64,000 nt of DNA from an uncultured Sphingomonadaceae bacterium (GCA_947493215.1 CANLQE010000002.1:186001-250000); one strand, 5' to 3'; shown: positions 52,142 through 62,365, counted from the first letter of the stretch. Notes: a model not told the origin generated them from the letters alone. Translations and numbers: made by a program.

Positions 52142-53505
52142 CCGATGAGTTCCTTTTTCCAATGATAAAGCGCCGCTGCCCGTTCCGCTGTTTCACGGGC
52201 ATTTTGGGCGCTGTTTAGGTTTTCCAGCAAGGCGGTAAAACGATACCCGTTCACCTCGCCGAGCATATCGAGATTGCGGTTCTGATCCTCGCGCTCAGCC
52301 GCTGGCGACAGGCCAACGACGTGAATGGCTTCATTGCGAATAATCTCTCCATAAGGGTCGGCGACGAGATGCTCGCGTTGCATCCGATGGATGAAACCAG
52401 CACTATTATTAACCAGCGCGGTTTTGCCAAAATCGATACTGCGGCGTTCGCGCACCGGCGGCCCGAAGCGATTAAAAGCCATCCAGGCCGCGGCCAGCGC
52501 GGCAATGATCAGGCATATCGTCGCCGACAAAAATGGCGGCTTAAACGCGAGCGTCAGAAGATTGTCGGAGGAGCCCAAACCGTTAAAAGTAAGATCAAAT
52601 ATAATGGGGCCATCCGTCTGCGCCTCTAGTGCTGTGACGAGATCATAGGCATGCCGCGCAATACGCTCGTTGCCCATCCCGGTATTGTTCATCAAGTCCG
52701 CGTCTGCCACGATCACCACGGGATAGTAAGCGGCGTCTATTTCATCCTCCGCCGTAAGCCGCGAGGGGTCAAGACCCTCTAGACTATCGTAAATGCCGCC
52801 ATCATCCACATAGCCGATCAACGATTCTCCATTTTCCGGGTCTTCGACAATATTGCGGACATAATCCCCGGTCATCGTGATGTGGATTTCAGGAACGGGG
52901 ATCGAATCTCCCACGGCAGAATTGGCAATTTCAGAACGATTAAACTTGGACTTGGTTGACTGCATCTCGCTGGCAATCAGGGCCTCGCTCTTGCCTTCGT
53001 TCGCTTTTTCGTCCGCGTCCGGGCGGATCGTTTGCAACTTGATATCAACGATCTCACTTAACATCTTTACGCCGGAATCGCTCTCCACGACTCCCAAACG
53101 CCGGGCCCAGCCCTTTTTCGACTCCATCCCAACAAGATTGGTCGTGGCCACTTGCCATTTGGGCAATATGATCAGCGTTGGCCCAACGTAAGCGCGCCCT
53201 TGGATCACTTCGGCAATCTTATCCGCCTCAGCATAGGCATTGGGCGTCAATATCAGCAGACCGGGTTTATCAATGCCCGCTGCGTTGCGGGACAAGTTCA
53301 CCTCACGGCCAGTCTTTTCCAATAGGTTCGCTAGCGCTTTATATCCGACAAGGCTGTTCGACGCTCCATGCGCCCGGCCGTTATTCCCGGAACTCAAACG
53401 GTCTCCCGCTCCCAATCCATAAAGCAGCGCCACAAAGGCCGCAAAACCGATGGCGAACATGATGATGATCGTCGTACGTTTAAAGGGATTGGCCTGAGCG
53501 CTCAT
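52138..53505 (-). CDS. DUF4350 domain protein
   Basis: A 455-residue membrane-anchored protein: helix near residues 10-30 ([20 protein letters not shown]), a central extracytoplasmic region resembling a GATase-like or Rossmann fold ([20 protein letters not shown]), a second helix ([21 protein letters not shown]), and a cytoplasmic tail. DUF4350 proteins commonly sit between MoxR and a DUF4129 protein, as here. The exact role is unknown. Confidence 0.82.
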   Translation of the reverse strand: MSAQANPFKRTTIIIMFAIGFAAFVALLYGLGAGDRLSSGNNGRAHGASNSLVGYKALANLLEKTGREVNLSRNAAGIDKPGLLILTPNAYAEADKIAEVIQGRAYVGPTLIILPKWQVATTNLVGMESKKGWARRLGVVESDSGVKMLSEIVDIKLQTIRPDADEKANEGKSEALIASEMQSTKSKFNRSEIANSAVGDSIPVPEIHITMTGDYVRNIVEDPENGESLIGYVDDGGIYDSLEGLDPSRLTAEDEIDAAYYPVVIVADADLMNNTGMGNERIARHAYDLVTALEAQTDGPIIFDLTFNGLGSSDNLLTLAFKPPFLSATICLIIAALAAAWMAFNRFGPPVRERRSIDFGKTALVNNSAGFIHRMQREHLVADPYGEIIRNEAIHVVGLSPAAEREDQNRNLDMLGEVNGYRFTALLENLNSAQNARETAERAAALYHWKKELIG

Positions 53506-54176
53506 TTCAGGCCGACCTTGGGCTTACGCCAGCTGTCAGCCAGAGCAAACTCACCGTAAGCGTTGCGCGATGCGGTCCAGCCTTCTTCCCCAATGGGTGT
53601 TGCCGCAAAAATTCCGCGTTCGACATGCCCCGCGATGACCGCGAACATGGCCCGCGCCGTAGCTGGCAGACTATCGAACCGCTCAATCTCACGGGATGTA
53701 TTGGATGGACGCAAAAGATCGGGGCGCCGCTTTTCAATATCCTCGATACTACGGAACAGGAGAAGATGAGCAGCCTCATCAAACTGGCCCTTGCCGGCCA
53801 ATGCATCGGCTTCGTCAAGCAAGCGCCGGGCCGTCGTTTGATCTGGTCGCCATTCTTCTTCCTGTTTCGGCGCACGGCTACGCCAGTCCTGCCAGTAAGG
53901 CGACAAGATGACCCACAATAGAGCCAATACACCCAGTGCCAAAAGCACCAATAATATGATTCTAAGTGTCGGCCATGCTGCAACCAGCCCCTCAGCAGCA
54001 GGGGCCATTGCATCACTCAGCCACTTTAGAAAATCCGTCCACCATTCTGGGGGTTTTTCGACGGGTTTGGCAGCCACATTGGCAAATTGGATATCTTCAT
54101 CCCCGCGCACGTCTTTCCATGCGGCATCAAAAGAAGCGTTCTTGTTATCACCCTGTACTACTGCGTCTTTTGCCAC
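53502..54176 (-). CDS. DUF4129-like membrane protein, first gene of the MoxR operon
   Basis: A 224-residue protein from a GTG at 54176, with one clear helix (LRIILLVLLALGVLALLWVIL) and a C-terminal domain containing ARRLLDEADALAGKGQFDEAAHLLLFRSIEDIE that fits DUF4129. Upstream in the same frame, 54177-54239 encodes a hydrophobic stretch (FANLVIFTLAPAPCFC) that looks like a signal peptide but contains no start codon. The true N-terminus is therefore uncertain. Confidence 0.75.
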   Translation of the reverse strand: MAKDAVVQGDNKNASFDAAWKDVRGDEDIQFANVAAKPVEKPPEWWTDFLKWLSDAMAPAAEGLVAAWPTLRIILLVLLALGVLALLWVILSPYWQDWRSRAPKQEEEWRPDQTTARRLLDEADALAGKGQFDEAAHLLLFRSIEDIEKRRPDLLRPSNTSREIERFDSLPATARAMFAVIAGHVERGIFAATPIGEEGWTASRNAYGEFALADSWRKPKVGLK

Positions 54177-54298
54177 TCGTCCGATGTTGCAGAAACAAGG
54201 AGCAGGGGCAAGAGTGAAGATTACTAGATTTGCAAAGCTTTACTCCCAAGACTCATTATGACAATCTAAGTATCATTTGGTTTTTAAGGGGAAGAAAA

Positions 54299-55039
54299 AT
54301 GGCAGATGTGGCAAGCAAAATCGATATTGGCCGAGTTCTAACCAACACATTCGGGGTCATCAGCCGCAATCCGGTTGTCTTCCTTGGGTTGTCCTTGCTG
54401 ATTGTTGGCCTGCCCAATGCCGCCATGCAACTTATCCAGGGCAGCCCTGATGCGATAGCAGGTGCTTTTGCATCACCAACCGTTATCATCACCAGTATAG
54501 TCGGATTTTTCGTATTCTTGTTTCTGTCCGTCGTCCTGCAAGCGACGTTAATTGTCGCCACGTTGAATGACTTGGGTAGCAAAGAAATCAATCTGGGCGC
54601 TTGCATCAGTGAAGCGATCCGCAAATTTTTGCCCCTGTTTGGACTTGGCTTGCTCTTTGGCTTGGGCATCGCTCTCGGCTTCATGCTGTTAATCGTTCCC
54701 GGCGTCATTTTATATCTCATGTGGATCGTTGCTGCGCCGGTGATGATGGCGGAGGATAAAGGGATCATTGAATCCTTCAAACGCAGCGCAGAATTAACCT
54801 CCGGGTCAAAAGGTATGATCTTTCTGCTGATGATAATCTTTGTCGTTGTGGCGGCGGTCATCGGCGGTATTGGCGGCGCACTTAGCTTTTTCAGCGTTAC
54901 TGCATCCGTCATTATCGCCACGATAGTGAACACAATAACTGGTGCGTTACAAGGCGCAGGTATCGCATCTATCTATGTCGATCTGCGCACCGCCAAAGAA
55001 GGAACAGACAGCAGCACGTTGGCCGATGTTTTCGCCTGA
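54299..55039 (+). CDS. Multi-pass membrane protein (YciC/DUF975-like)
   Basis: A 246-residue inner-membrane protein starting at the ATG at 54299 behind AAGGGGAAG. Six hydrophobic segments; the pattern LIVPGVILYLMWIVAAPVMM followed by GIIESFKRSAELTSGSKG is typical of the glycerophosphoryl-diester-phosphodiesterase membrane domain family. It is divergent from the MoxR operon. Function unknown. Confidence 0.82.
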   Translation: MADVASKIDIGRVLTNTFGVISRNPVVFLGLSLLIVGLPNAAMQLIQGSPDAIAGAFASPTVIITSIVGFFVFLFLSVVLQATLIVATLNDLGSKEINLGACISEAIRKFLPLFGLGLLFGLGIALGFMLLIVPGVILYLMWIVAAPVMMAEDKGIIESFKRSAELTSGSKGMIFLLMIIFVVVAAVIGGIGGALSFFSVTASVIIATIVNTITGALQGAGIASIYVDLRTAKEGTDSSTLADVFA

Positions 55040-55165
55040 TTTACCCAATGCCGTCCAGAATATCAGGAAAGGGGTAGAGCGCAAAGCCAATTGAATCCTT
55101 GGCTTGAGGCTATCACTCCGTTATAAGTTTCATTTCAATATGCAATTTATACGGGTGAGGCTTCC
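55040..55165. other. Intergenic region before the IorAB operon
   Basis: Contains a perfect 7-bp inverted repeat, AAGCCAA (55084-55090) and TTGGCTT (55099-55105), without a T tract. It may be a weak terminator of the membrane-protein gene. Confidence 0.3.
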
Positions 55166-55642
55166 ATGATTACACTGAACGTCAACGGTCAGGCGAAGGA
55201 GGTCGATGTCGACCCCGCAACGCCTATTTTATGGGTCGTCCGTGAAAATCTGAAAATGACCGGAACCAAATTCGGTTGCGGTGTTGCGCTTTGCGGCGCC
55301 TGTACGGTGCATGTGGATGGTAAACCGGTCCGCTCTTGTTCGACACCAGTGTCCGAAGCCGATGGCAAAGCGATTACCACAATTGAAGGTTTGGCAGAAG
55401 AGGACGGCACGTTCAGCAAAGTCCAGCAAGCCTGGGTCGATGAGCAAGTGGCGCAATGCGGTTATTGCCAGTCCGGTCAAATCATGACGGCCACAGCGCT
55501 GCTGAAAAACAATCCTAATCCCAGCGACGAGCAAATTGATGCTGCAATGGCGGGTAATATCTGCCGCTGCGGAACCTATGTCCGGATACGCAAGGCGATC
55601 AAGGTTGCGGCCGGTAACGCCACTGAAACGCAGGAGGCTTGA
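55166..55642 (+). CDS. iorA: Isoquinoline 1-oxidoreductase-type (2Fe-2S) subunit
   Basis: A 158-residue small subunit with two 2Fe-2S clusters. The plant-type cluster cysteines are in [17 protein letters not shown] and CSTPVS; the second cluster is [12 protein letters not shown] and ICRCGTY. It matches IorA-type subunits of aldehyde/N-heterocycle molybdenum hydroxylases. It transfers electrons from the Mo centre of the next gene product to a cytochrome. No signal peptide; export could occur by hitchhiking with the Tat-bearing partner. Confidence 0.93.
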   Translation: MITLNVNGQAKEVDVDPATPILWVVRENLKMTGTKFGCGVALCGACTVHVDGKPVRSCSTPVSEADGKAITTIEGLAEEDGTFSKVQQAWVDEQVAQCGYCQSGQIMTATALLKNNPNPSDEQIDAAMAGNICRCGTYVRIRKAIKVAAGNATETQEA

Positions 55643-55644
55643 TC

Positions 55645-57870
55645 ATGGCCGAGGCAAAGAAAAAGAAGAGTTGGACAAGACGCGCATTCATCGGTGCTGG
55701 CGTAGCCGCTGGCGGCGCTTTGGTCGTCGGCATTGCGGTGCGCCCCGGCAATCCAACCGATCGGCTGTCACCACTGGTCGCTAAGGGCGAAGGCGAGAAA
55801 CTGATCAACGCCTGGGTTAAGATAGATGCCGACAATATTGTCACGGCGATCGTGCCGCATGTCGAAATGGGCCAAGGCATTTTTACCTCCCTTGCCCAGA
55901 TGCTAGCCGACGAACTTGATGCCGATTGGAGCAAGGTACGAATTCTCGAAGCTCCAGCCGATGCCAAATATTCCTCCTCCCATATCGGCCGCGAATTTCT
56001 CGCGCCCAATCTGGAAGTACCCGAAATTCTGGAACCAACGGTCAGTGGCAGCTTCCTGTCATTGGCGACCGCGATGACATTGCAAATCACGGGCGGCAGC
56101 TACTCGATCCGCGGGACCGGTCAACGCGCGATGCGAACAGCCGGTGCAGCTGCGCGCGAAATGCTGGTCGCAGCGGCGGCGAGTGAATGGAATGTTCCTG
56201 TCGGCGAATTGCGCACGGAAAACAGCATGATCTTGCATGACAAAAGCAGTAAATCGGCGACCTTCGCTAGTTTTGCCGCCGCTGCTGCCGAGCAAAGCCT
56301 GCCTGCCAAACCCAAGCTCAAGTCTCCGAAAGATTACAAGCTGATGGGCAAAGCCATTGCCCGCACCGATATCCCGGAGAAATCTAACGGTAGCGCGATT
56401 TTCGGTATTGATGCCGACTTGCCCGGGATGAAATATGCCGCCGTCAAAGCCGCTCCGGTTGTCGGCGCCACGGTGGAAGCCATAGATGCGGCCGCCGCCA
56501 AGACTATGCCCGGCGTGTTGCAAATCCTCAACATGGGTGACTTTGTCGCTGTCGTGGCCGATGGCTATTGGCAAGCCGAGCAAGCGCTGGCGACCATCCA
56601 GGCCACCTATTCCAAGACCGAAGGTGACGGGCTCGATCAGGACGCTTTGTTCACGCGCTATGCCACCATGCTCGATGAAGCCGGTGACACAGATGGCGAT
56701 GTCGAGACCGAAGAAGGTGATGTTGGCGAGGCCTTTGCCAGCGCCGCAACCAAAGTCGAAGCGGAATATAAAGTACCGTTCCTTGCACATGCAACCATGG
56801 AACCGATGAACTGCACGGCGTGGGTACGTGACGGCAAATGCGATGTCTGGTCGGGAACACAGTCACCGTTAATGGCACGCAAAACTGCAGCTGAAACGAC
56901 TGGTATCGACATTGATAATGTTGCCTATCACAATGCCTATCTGGGCGGCGGCTTTGGTCGGCGTTCGGAAATGGACGTTATTATTATGTCCACCCGCATT
57001 GCAATGGCGACCAAATATCCCGTGAAGATGATCTGGTCGCGCGAAGAAGATACGATGCAAGATCACTACCGCCCATCGGCGACAAGCCGTTTCCAAGGCG
57101 GTCTCGACAAGGACGGCAAAGCGGTCAGCTGGAGCAATATTCATACGCATTTATTCGATCCGCAAGAAGCACCAACGGTGCCTTATTACAATATTGCCAA
57201 TCACAAGATCCGCAAAATTGATGTGCCGACCCATTTGCGGTTCGGTCCATGGCGGTCGGTCGACCATAGCCAGCACGGTTATTTTATCGAGAGTTTTGTG
57301 GATGAAATGGCCCATGCTGCTGGCAAAGATGGCTATGCGTTCCGCCGCGAATTGCTTGCCGGATCGCCGCGCCACTTGAAGGTGCTTGATACCGCTGCGA
57401 AAATGTCTGGTTGGGATAAACCCCTGCCGGAAGGCCATGGTCGCGGCATTGCCTTTGTGCCATCCTTCGGCACGATTGTGGCAGAAGTGGCCGAGGTCGA
57501 TATGACCGGCAAGAAACCCAAGGTCACGACAGTCTATGTCGCTGCGGACCCAGGCTTTGCCGTCAATCCTGACGGCTTTGCAGCCCAGATGGAAAGCAGC
57601 GTTGCCTATGGTCTGACTGCCGCACTTTACGGTGAGATTTCCGTCAAAGACGGCGCTGTTCAACAGAGCAATTTCCATGACTATCCGATCCTGCGCATCA
57701 ACGAGATGCCAGATGTTGTGGTGGAAATTATCAATGGCGATCACAAGCGTTTGGGCGGAGCGGGTGAACCCGGACTGCCGCCGCTTGCGCCCGCTGTCAC
57801 CAACGCGATATTTGCCGCCACCGGCAATCGTGTTCGCGAGCTGCCGTTGAGCAAAGTTAACTTCGCCTAA
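55645..57870 (+). CDS. iorB: Isoquinoline 1-oxidoreductase-type molybdopterin subunit (Tat-exported)
   Basis: A 741-residue catalytic subunit starting at the ATG at 55645 (AGGAGG eight bases upstream). A Tat signal is present, [19 protein letters not shown]. Mo-pterin binding segments are [31 protein letters not shown] and [13 protein letters not shown], the last with the catalytic Glu region. Periplasmic location and the downstream cytochrome c suggest oxidation of an aldehyde or N-heterocycle with electrons passed to the respiratory chain. Confidence 0.93.
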   Translation: MAEAKKKKSWTRRAFIGAGVAAGGALVVGIAVRPGNPTDRLSPLVAKGEGEKLINAWVKIDADNIVTAIVPHVEMGQGIFTSLAQMLADELDADWSKVRILEAPADAKYSSSHIGREFLAPNLEVPEILEPTVSGSFLSLATAMTLQITGGSYSIRGTGQRAMRTAGAAAREMLVAAAASEWNVPVGELRTENSMILHDKSSKSATFASFAAAAAEQSLPAKPKLKSPKDYKLMGKAIARTDIPEKSNGSAIFGIDADLPGMKYAAVKAAPVVGATVEAIDAAAAKTMPGVLQILNMGDFVAVVADGYWQAEQALATIQATYSKTEGDGLDQDALFTRYATMLDEAGDTDGDVETEEGDVGEAFASAATKVEAEYKVPFLAHATMEPMNCTAWVRDGKCDVWSGTQSPLMARKTAAETTGIDIDNVAYHNAYLGGGFGRRSEMDVIIMSTRIAMATKYPVKMIWSREEDTMQDHYRPSATSRFQGGLDKDGKAVSWSNIHTHLFDPQEAPTVPYYNIANHKIRKIDVPTHLRFGPWRSVDHSQHGYFIESFVDEMAHAAGKDGYAFRRELLAGSPRHLKVLDTAAKMSGWDKPLPEGHGRGIAFVPSFGTIVAEVAEVDMTGKKPKVTTVYVAADPGFAVNPDGFAAQMESSVAYGLTAALYGEISVKDGAVQQSNFHDYPILRINEMPDVVVEIINGDHKRLGGAGEPGLPPLAPAVTNAIFAATGNRVRELPLSKVNFA

Positions 57871-57904
57871 GGCGCTTCGTGTCAATATTGATAAGGATAG
57901 AGTA

Positions 57905-58360
57905 ATGAGAGCAATGCTTCGCGCATCCGCGCCGATTTTGGTAATTGCGCTGGCCGCCTGCGGAACCGACCCCGCACCAGAGCCCACCGAACAAATTGTT
58001 GTTCGCGAACCGGGTGCTGCGGCGGTGCCCGCCGTCGAAACCGAAGACAGCTTGATCGCAATTGGTAAGGCGGCCTTCAACACATGTATTGCTTGCCATG
58101 GTATTGAAAAGGGCGGCGCCAATAAGGTTGGCCCCAATCTCTATGGCATTATCGGTCAGGCCGCCGGAGCCGCCCAAGGTTTCGGCTATTCTGAGGCCCT
58201 GACATCTTCTGGGATCACCTGGACCAAGGAAGAACTGGATCGCTATATTGCCAATCCTGCCGCCAAAGTTCCCGGCACTACGATGATGGCCGGTGCGATC
58301 ACCGACGCAGGGCGGCGCGAAGCCATTATCGCCTATATAGATGAGGTGTCCGCTAATTGA
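57905..58360 (+). CDS. Cytochrome c lipoprotein
   Basis: A 151-residue c-type cytochrome with a lipobox (ALAACG, Cys near residue 19), an Ala/Pro-rich linker, and one haem site CIACH. The distal Met ligand is probably in GTTMMAG. The layout is that of class I cytochrome c552-like carriers. Located directly after iorB, it is the likely electron acceptor of the IorAB enzyme. Confidence 0.92.
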   Translation: MRAMLRASAPILVIALAACGTDPAPEPTEQIVVREPGAAAVPAVETEDSLIAIGKAAFNTCIACHGIEKGGANKVGPNLYGIIGQAAGAAQGFGYSEALTSSGITWTKEELDRYIANPAAKVPGTTMMAGAITDAGRREAIIAYIDEVSAN

Positions 58361-58965
58361 GCGAAACGACCGGCAGTGAGATCATGTTGGCCGTGCTGGC
58401 GGCGGGTCAATCGCGGCGTTTTGGTGATGATGACAAGCTAACCGCATCCTTGCATGGCAAGATGCTAGGCCTTCATGCTACCGACACTTTGACCCGCATA
58501 GCCTTCGACCACCGCATCATCATAGCATCTGATCCGGACCATCCCTGTGCCACGGGCTGGAAGGAAATGGGCTATGATATCATCGTCAACGATAATGCTA
58601 TCAAAGGGCAGTCTGCATCGGTTCGGTGTGCAGCGCGGCAGGCATTAGCATGTGGTGCCAGCGCGCTTCACATATGCCTCGCTGACATGCCCTATATAGC
58701 CGGCCAGCATATCCAGAATCTGTCTCAGGCTTTTGAAGAAAACGGCCAGAATAAGGTCATTGCATCAAGCGAAGATGGCAAAGCCATGCCGCCAGCGATT
58801 TTCCCGCCCCGCCTATTTGCGAGGCTTGCGGACTTGCAGGGGGATCAGGGCGCTCGAGAACTGCTGCAAGCAGCCCATCTTGTTCCGGCCGATGACGGCA
58901 GCTTGCTGGATATTGATACACCGGAACTATTGGCGAGTGAAAACCGCAAAGGACACGGCCGTTAA
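58357..58965 (+). CDS. MocA/MobA-like molybdenum cofactor nucleotidyltransferase
   Basis: A 202-residue nucleotidyltransferase from the TTG at 58357 (GAGGTG nine bases upstream; an ATG at 58384 is possible). It shows VLAAGQSRRFGDDDKL and the metal-binding LADMPYI. MocA converts the Mo cofactor to its CMP (MCD) form used by molybdenum hydroxylases, so it serves the IorAB enzyme in the same operon. It overlaps the cytochrome stop by four bases. Confidence 0.88.
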   Translation: MSETTGSEIMLAVLAAGQSRRFGDDDKLTASLHGKMLGLHATDTLTRIAFDHRIIIASDPDHPCATGWKEMGYDIIVNDNAIKGQSASVRCAARQALACGASALHICLADMPYIAGQHIQNLSQAFEENGQNKVIASSEDGKAMPPAIFPPRLFARLADLQGDQGARELLQAAHLVPADDGSLLDIDTPELLASENRKGHGR

Positions 58966-59735
58966 TCCAAAAAAAGGTCCGCTGCATCCACTAGATGAAT
59001 ATCGTCGCGGGTCTCCAATTGTTCCAGAAACCAATATTTGTGCCAAGCGCCATAAAGGATCAATATCCGCTTTTCCTGACCTCTTACGTCATCCAGAGCG
59101 GCAGCGATTTTCTGATAATGGGCGACGTTGATATTCTTCCAGCCGCCCGGTCCCAGATCATCACCGAACAGCTCTTCATAGATGTTCTGCCGCGCTTTTA
59201 CGGCGTTGTCATAGGTCTTATTATGGATGAATAGCGGATCATCAGAACGTCCTCGGACGGCTTTGCTGTAAGAAGCGATAGCGGCTTGAAACGCCGCCCA
59301 ATCTTTCGCTCGCGCCGGATCACTCTCCAGCTTCGCCAGAGCTGCACGTCGGTCATCTGCGATTTTTTGCGTCCACGCCGCAACAGGGACCATTTCAAAA
59401 CCCAGCTTTTCGCGTAGCGGGAAAACAACATCGATCAGTTCCGGGAAATCATCGGTGCGGCTCTCCCGTACCTCACCAAATTGTTCGTAGTTGGCTGATG
59501 CTATCGCAAAGCGTTCCGGCGGCAGTTCAACCATGATAATATCCGGATCAAACTTCTTGATAGCTTCTTGCAAAACCGTGAGCGAATAGCTTTCGCTATG
59601 TCTATGCTGTCCATGCACCGCACCCATTACTGTAACAATATTGGCGCCCGGAGGCGGAGTCCCTTTCTCGGCCGGTGCCGAGCACGCGATGACAAAAGTC
59701 AGCAATCCAAACAGGCAGGCCTTACCGAATTTCAC
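58962..59735 (-). CDS. TraB/ChaN-like (DUF5694-type) lipoprotein
   Basis: A 257-residue lipoprotein: MKFGKACLFGLLTFVIACSA with lipobox Cys at 18. The mature domain has MGAVHGQHRHSESYSLTVL and later IIMVELPPERFA, then LILYGAWHKYWFLEQL. These His/Glu positions fit the GxxH/E motifs of the TraB/ChaN/erythromycin-esterase superfamily. It could be a metal-dependent hydrolase or haem-binding protein; function is not defined. It overlaps two neighbouring genes by four bases each. Confidence 0.75.
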   Translation of the reverse strand: MKFGKACLFGLLTFVIACSAPAEKGTPPPGANIVTVMGAVHGQHRHSESYSLTVLQEAIKKFDPDIIMVELPPERFAIASANYEQFGEVRESRTDDFPELIDVVFPLREKLGFEMVPVAAWTQKIADDRRAALAKLESDPARAKDWAAFQAAIASYSKAVRGRSDDPLFIHNKTYDNAVKARQNIYEELFGDDLGPGGWKNINVAHYQKIAAALDDVRGQEKRILILYGAWHKYWFLEQLETRDDIHLVDAADLFLD

Positions 59736-60379
59736 TCCGCATCAAGCCGCTTGGCCAATCGCACAATAGCGTAAACTAGCGGCGGCACGAACACAGCGGA
59801 TAATATGACTTTCGCCAACAGCTGACCCGGCATGATTTTCATCAGCGGTGCGACGCCATAAAAGGCGATGGTGATGAAAATCACGGTATCAACAGCTTGG
59901 CTGACGACCCCCGCTACCATACTTCTGAGCCATAACAGTCTCCCACTTTCGCCCCTCATCCGGGTAATCAGGAAGACATTTAACAGCTGGGACGTTCCAT
60001 AGGCGATGATCCCTGCAAACATCAGCCGGGTTGACTGGTTCAATATGATATCAAAGGCGATCCGCTTCTCGTCTTCCCAAAAAGACGCCGGTGGCAATGC
60101 CAGTACAAGTTGAATCAAAATCATCGAAACGATGATCGGGACAAAACCGAAGACAACTATCCTGTTGCCTGTCGCGCGGCCGTAAACTTCGGCCACGGCG
60201 CTGGATAACACGACCAGCAAGATGAATGCGAATATTCCCGCCTCCACCGCCAATGGCCCCAGCGCGACCAACTTATTCCCCAAAATGCCGGCCAAACTCG
60301 CCATGCCGCCGTAAAGCACGCAGATGACGAAAAGGCCCCGAGGGATGTGTTTTGTTTTTGGAATCGCTGTCATCTTCAT
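59732..60379 (-). CDS. Queuosine-precursor (preQ0/preQ1) transporter, YhhQ/VUT family
   Basis: A 215-residue protein with about six helices. The VUT-1 signature is visible as LSSAVAEVYGRATGNRIVVFGF and LNVFLITRMRGESGRLLWLRSMVAGVVSQAVDTVIF. Family members import 7-cyano-7-deazaguanine for tRNA queuosine synthesis. No preQ1 riboswitch consensus was recognised in the upstream 150 bases. Confidence 0.9.
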   Translation of the reverse strand: MKMTAIPKTKHIPRGLFVICVLYGGMASLAGILGNKLVALGPLAVEAGIFAFILLVVLSSAVAEVYGRATGNRIVVFGFVPIIVSMILIQLVLALPPASFWEDEKRIAFDIILNQSTRLMFAGIIAYGTSQLLNVFLITRMRGESGRLLWLRSMVAGVVSQAVDTVIFITIAFYGVAPLMKIMPGQLLAKVILSAVFVPPLVYAIVRLAKRLDAE

Positions 60380-60537
60380 TGCCTAGCGCGGTCTGAATTG
60401 AAAAAAAAGCACCAAAAACGAACAGGAAAAAGGAATCGTGACTCTCCGCCATTTTCCTCTAGGGAGGAATCGATGATCGTGTTGGCACAGTTAAGGCCGG
60501 CGGCGTCGGGGGCATAGGTCGGTCCAAAGGGGAATTT
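60380..60537. other. Intergenic region between the YhhQ and LOG genes
   Basis: Contains a 14-codon open frame with GGGAGGAAT (60461-60469) and ATG at 60473 ending at TAG 60517. It could be a leader peptide for the LOG gene; otherwise nothing recognisable. Confidence 0.35.
60473..60517 (+). CDS. Possible 14-residue leader peptide
   Basis: ATG at 60473 behind GGGAGGAAT encodes MIVLAQLRPAASGA and stops 20 bases before the LOG start codon. The strong ribosome site is the only evidence; it may be fortuitous. Confidence 0.25.
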   Translation: MIVLAQLRPAASGA

Positions 60538-61107
60538 GTGCAAAGACTAGCAGTTTATTGTGGCGCGAGTGCTGGAGGAGATCCGGTTTTCGCCGAGACA
60601 GCAAAAATATTGGGCCAGATCATGGCACAACGCAATATCGACTTGGTCTTCGGCGGCGGGCGTCTGGGGCTAATGGGCATTATCGCCGATGCGGTTCTGG
60701 AAGGCGGCGGCAAGGTCTATGGCGTTATCCCCGAAATGCTGAAAGACCATGAGGTAGCCCATACCGGATTAACCGAGCTTCATGTTGTTAAGTCCATGCA
60801 CGAGCGTAAAGCGAAAATGACCGAGCTGACTGATGGCTTCGTCGCGATCCCTGGTGGGATTGGTACTTTGGATGAGCTGTTTGAAGCATGGACCTGGAAA
60901 GCACTGGGCTATCACGGCAAGCCGATCGGACTGCTTAACGTGAACGGCTATTGGGATTCTCTGACCGTCTTTCTCGACAATGTCGCCGGGCACGGCTTTA
61001 TGTCGGAAGCCCGTCGGAAACAGCTGATATCAAGTGACAATATCGAAGACATCTTGGACAAACTGACATCCGAATTTACCGGAGGCAATGGGGAAGTAAC
61101 ATGGTAA
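60538..61107 (+). CDS. LOG-family protein (nucleoside-5'-monophosphate phosphoribohydrolase)
   Basis: A 189-residue protein from a GTG behind AAAGGGGAA. It has VYCGASAGGDP, VFGGGRLGLMGIIADAV and the catalytic PGGIGTLDELFEAWTW motif. LOG enzymes release the base from cytokinin-type or other nucleoside 5'-monophosphates. The following nucleoside transporter and uridine kinase suggest nucleotide salvage as the common theme. Confidence 0.92.
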   Translation: MQRLAVYCGASAGGDPVFAETAKILGQIMAQRNIDLVFGGGRLGLMGIIADAVLEGGGKVYGVIPEMLKDHEVAHTGLTELHVVKSMHERKAKMTELTDGFVAIPGGIGTLDELFEAWTWKALGYHGKPIGLLNVNGYWDSLTVFLDNVAGHGFMSEARRKQLISSDNIEDILDKLTSEFTGGNGEVTW

Positions 61108-61129
61108 GCTTTAATCGAGTTGACGGTAA

Positions 61130-62365
61130 ATGACATCGATACTGACCAGCATGGCGGGAATGGCGGTCATTCTGCTATTAGCCCTAGCCCTGTCCAATGG
61201 GCGTCGGAATATCAAGCTTCGGGTGGTTGCAGCCGCTTTCGCGCTTCAGGCCAGTATCGCGGTGCTGGTGCTGTACGTGCCTGCTGGCAAAAACATAATC
61301 GGTGCGATGGCCGGAGGGGTCTCCAATCTCCTGGGCTATGCAGCGGCTGGAACCAATTTTATATTCGGGCCACTCGCTACGCCTGAAATGGGCGGAAACA
61401 GCTTTGCCATTGCCGCATTGCCGGTGATTATCTTTTTCTCCGCGCTAATTTCGATCCTCTATTATCTCGGCGTCATGCAGTTCATCATCAAATGGGTTGG
61501 CGGCGGCATTCAGAAAGTCACTGGCATATCCAAAGTAGAGTCCCTCTGCGCTGCTGCCAATATTTTCGTCGGCCAGTCCGAATCTCCGCTGGTTATCCGG
61601 CCCTATCTCGCCAAACTTAGCGAGTCTCAGCTTTTCACAGTCATGAGCGTTGGTATGGCCGGTGTGGCCGGAACGATCTTGGCAGCCTATGCATCGATGG
61701 GCATACGTATCGATTACCTGCTTGCCGCTGCCTTCATGTCGGCCCCGGGCGGTATCTTGATGGCAAAGATTATCATGCCCGATGATCCTGATGCAGAAGC
61801 GCCGGAAGAATTGGTGGTCGCCGTCGATTACGAAGAAGAAAAACCAGCCAATATCATCATGGCGGCCTCTATGGGCGCGCAAACAGGCGTAAAAATTGCT
61901 GTCGCAGTTGGTGCTATGGTACTTGCTTTCGTTGCTTTGGTGGCCTTGGCCAACGGCATATTGGGCGGAGTGGGCGGCTGGTTCGGCCAGCCGGATCTCA
62001 GCTTCCAGCAGATTATTGGTTATGTTTTTGCCCCCATCATGTTTTTGCTCGGCGTGCCATGGGAAGAAGCTTTTGCAGCTGGCGGCTTGTTTGGAACGAA
62101 AGTCGTGCTGAACGAATTTGTAGCTTTTAGCGACCTAGGCGGCATGGGCGGTAGCCTGTCCCCAAGCACGGTTGCCATTGTGACTTTTGCCTTGTGCGGA
62201 TTTGCCAACTTCCTGTCCATCGCAATTCAATTGGCTGTCACTGGCGGATTAGCGCCCAATCAACGCCCCGTAATTGCCCGCCTTGGCCTCAGAGCGCTAG
62301 CGGCTGGATCGCTGGCAAACTTGATGAGCGCGGCTTTGGCCGGATTATTATTATCCCTCGGCTAA
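61130..62365 (+). CDS. nupC: Concentrative nucleoside transporter (NupC family)
   Basis: A 411-residue transporter with about ten helices. The CNT signatures are GPLATPEMGGNSFAIAALPVIIFFSALISILYYLG (read in two parts), ANIFVGQSESPLVIRPYL and GGLFGTKVVLNEFVAF. These bind nucleoside and sodium or proton in CNT proteins. It lies 22 bases after LOG. Confidence 0.94.
   Translation: MTSILTSMAGMAVILLLALALSNGRRNIKLRVVAAAFALQASIAVLVLYVPAGKNIIGAMAGGVSNLLGYAAAGTNFIFGPLATPEMGGNSFAIAALPVIIFFSALISILYYLGVMQFIIKWVGGGIQKVTGISKVESLCAAANIFVGQSESPLVIRPYLAKLSESQLFTVMSVGMAGVAGTILAAYASMGIRIDYLLAAAFMSAPGGILMAKIIMPDDPDAEAPEELVVAVDYEEEKPANIIMAASMGAQTGVKIAVAVGAMVLAFVALVALANGILGGVGGWFGQPDLSFQQIIGYVFAPIMFLLGVPWEEAFAAGGLFGTKVVLNEFVAFSDLGGMGGSLSPSTVAIVTFALCGFANFLSIAIQLAVTGGLAPNQRPVIARLGLRALAAGSLANLMSAALAGLLLSLG

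Noticed and set aside
57151-58137. 328-codon frame opposite iorB and the cytochrome gene
   Set aside because: It crosses two well-supported genes on the other strand and shows no domain.
60380-60430. PreQ1 riboswitch before the YhhQ-type transporter
   Set aside because: No AGAGGTTC-type stem or A-rich tail consistent with the preQ1 aptamer was found.
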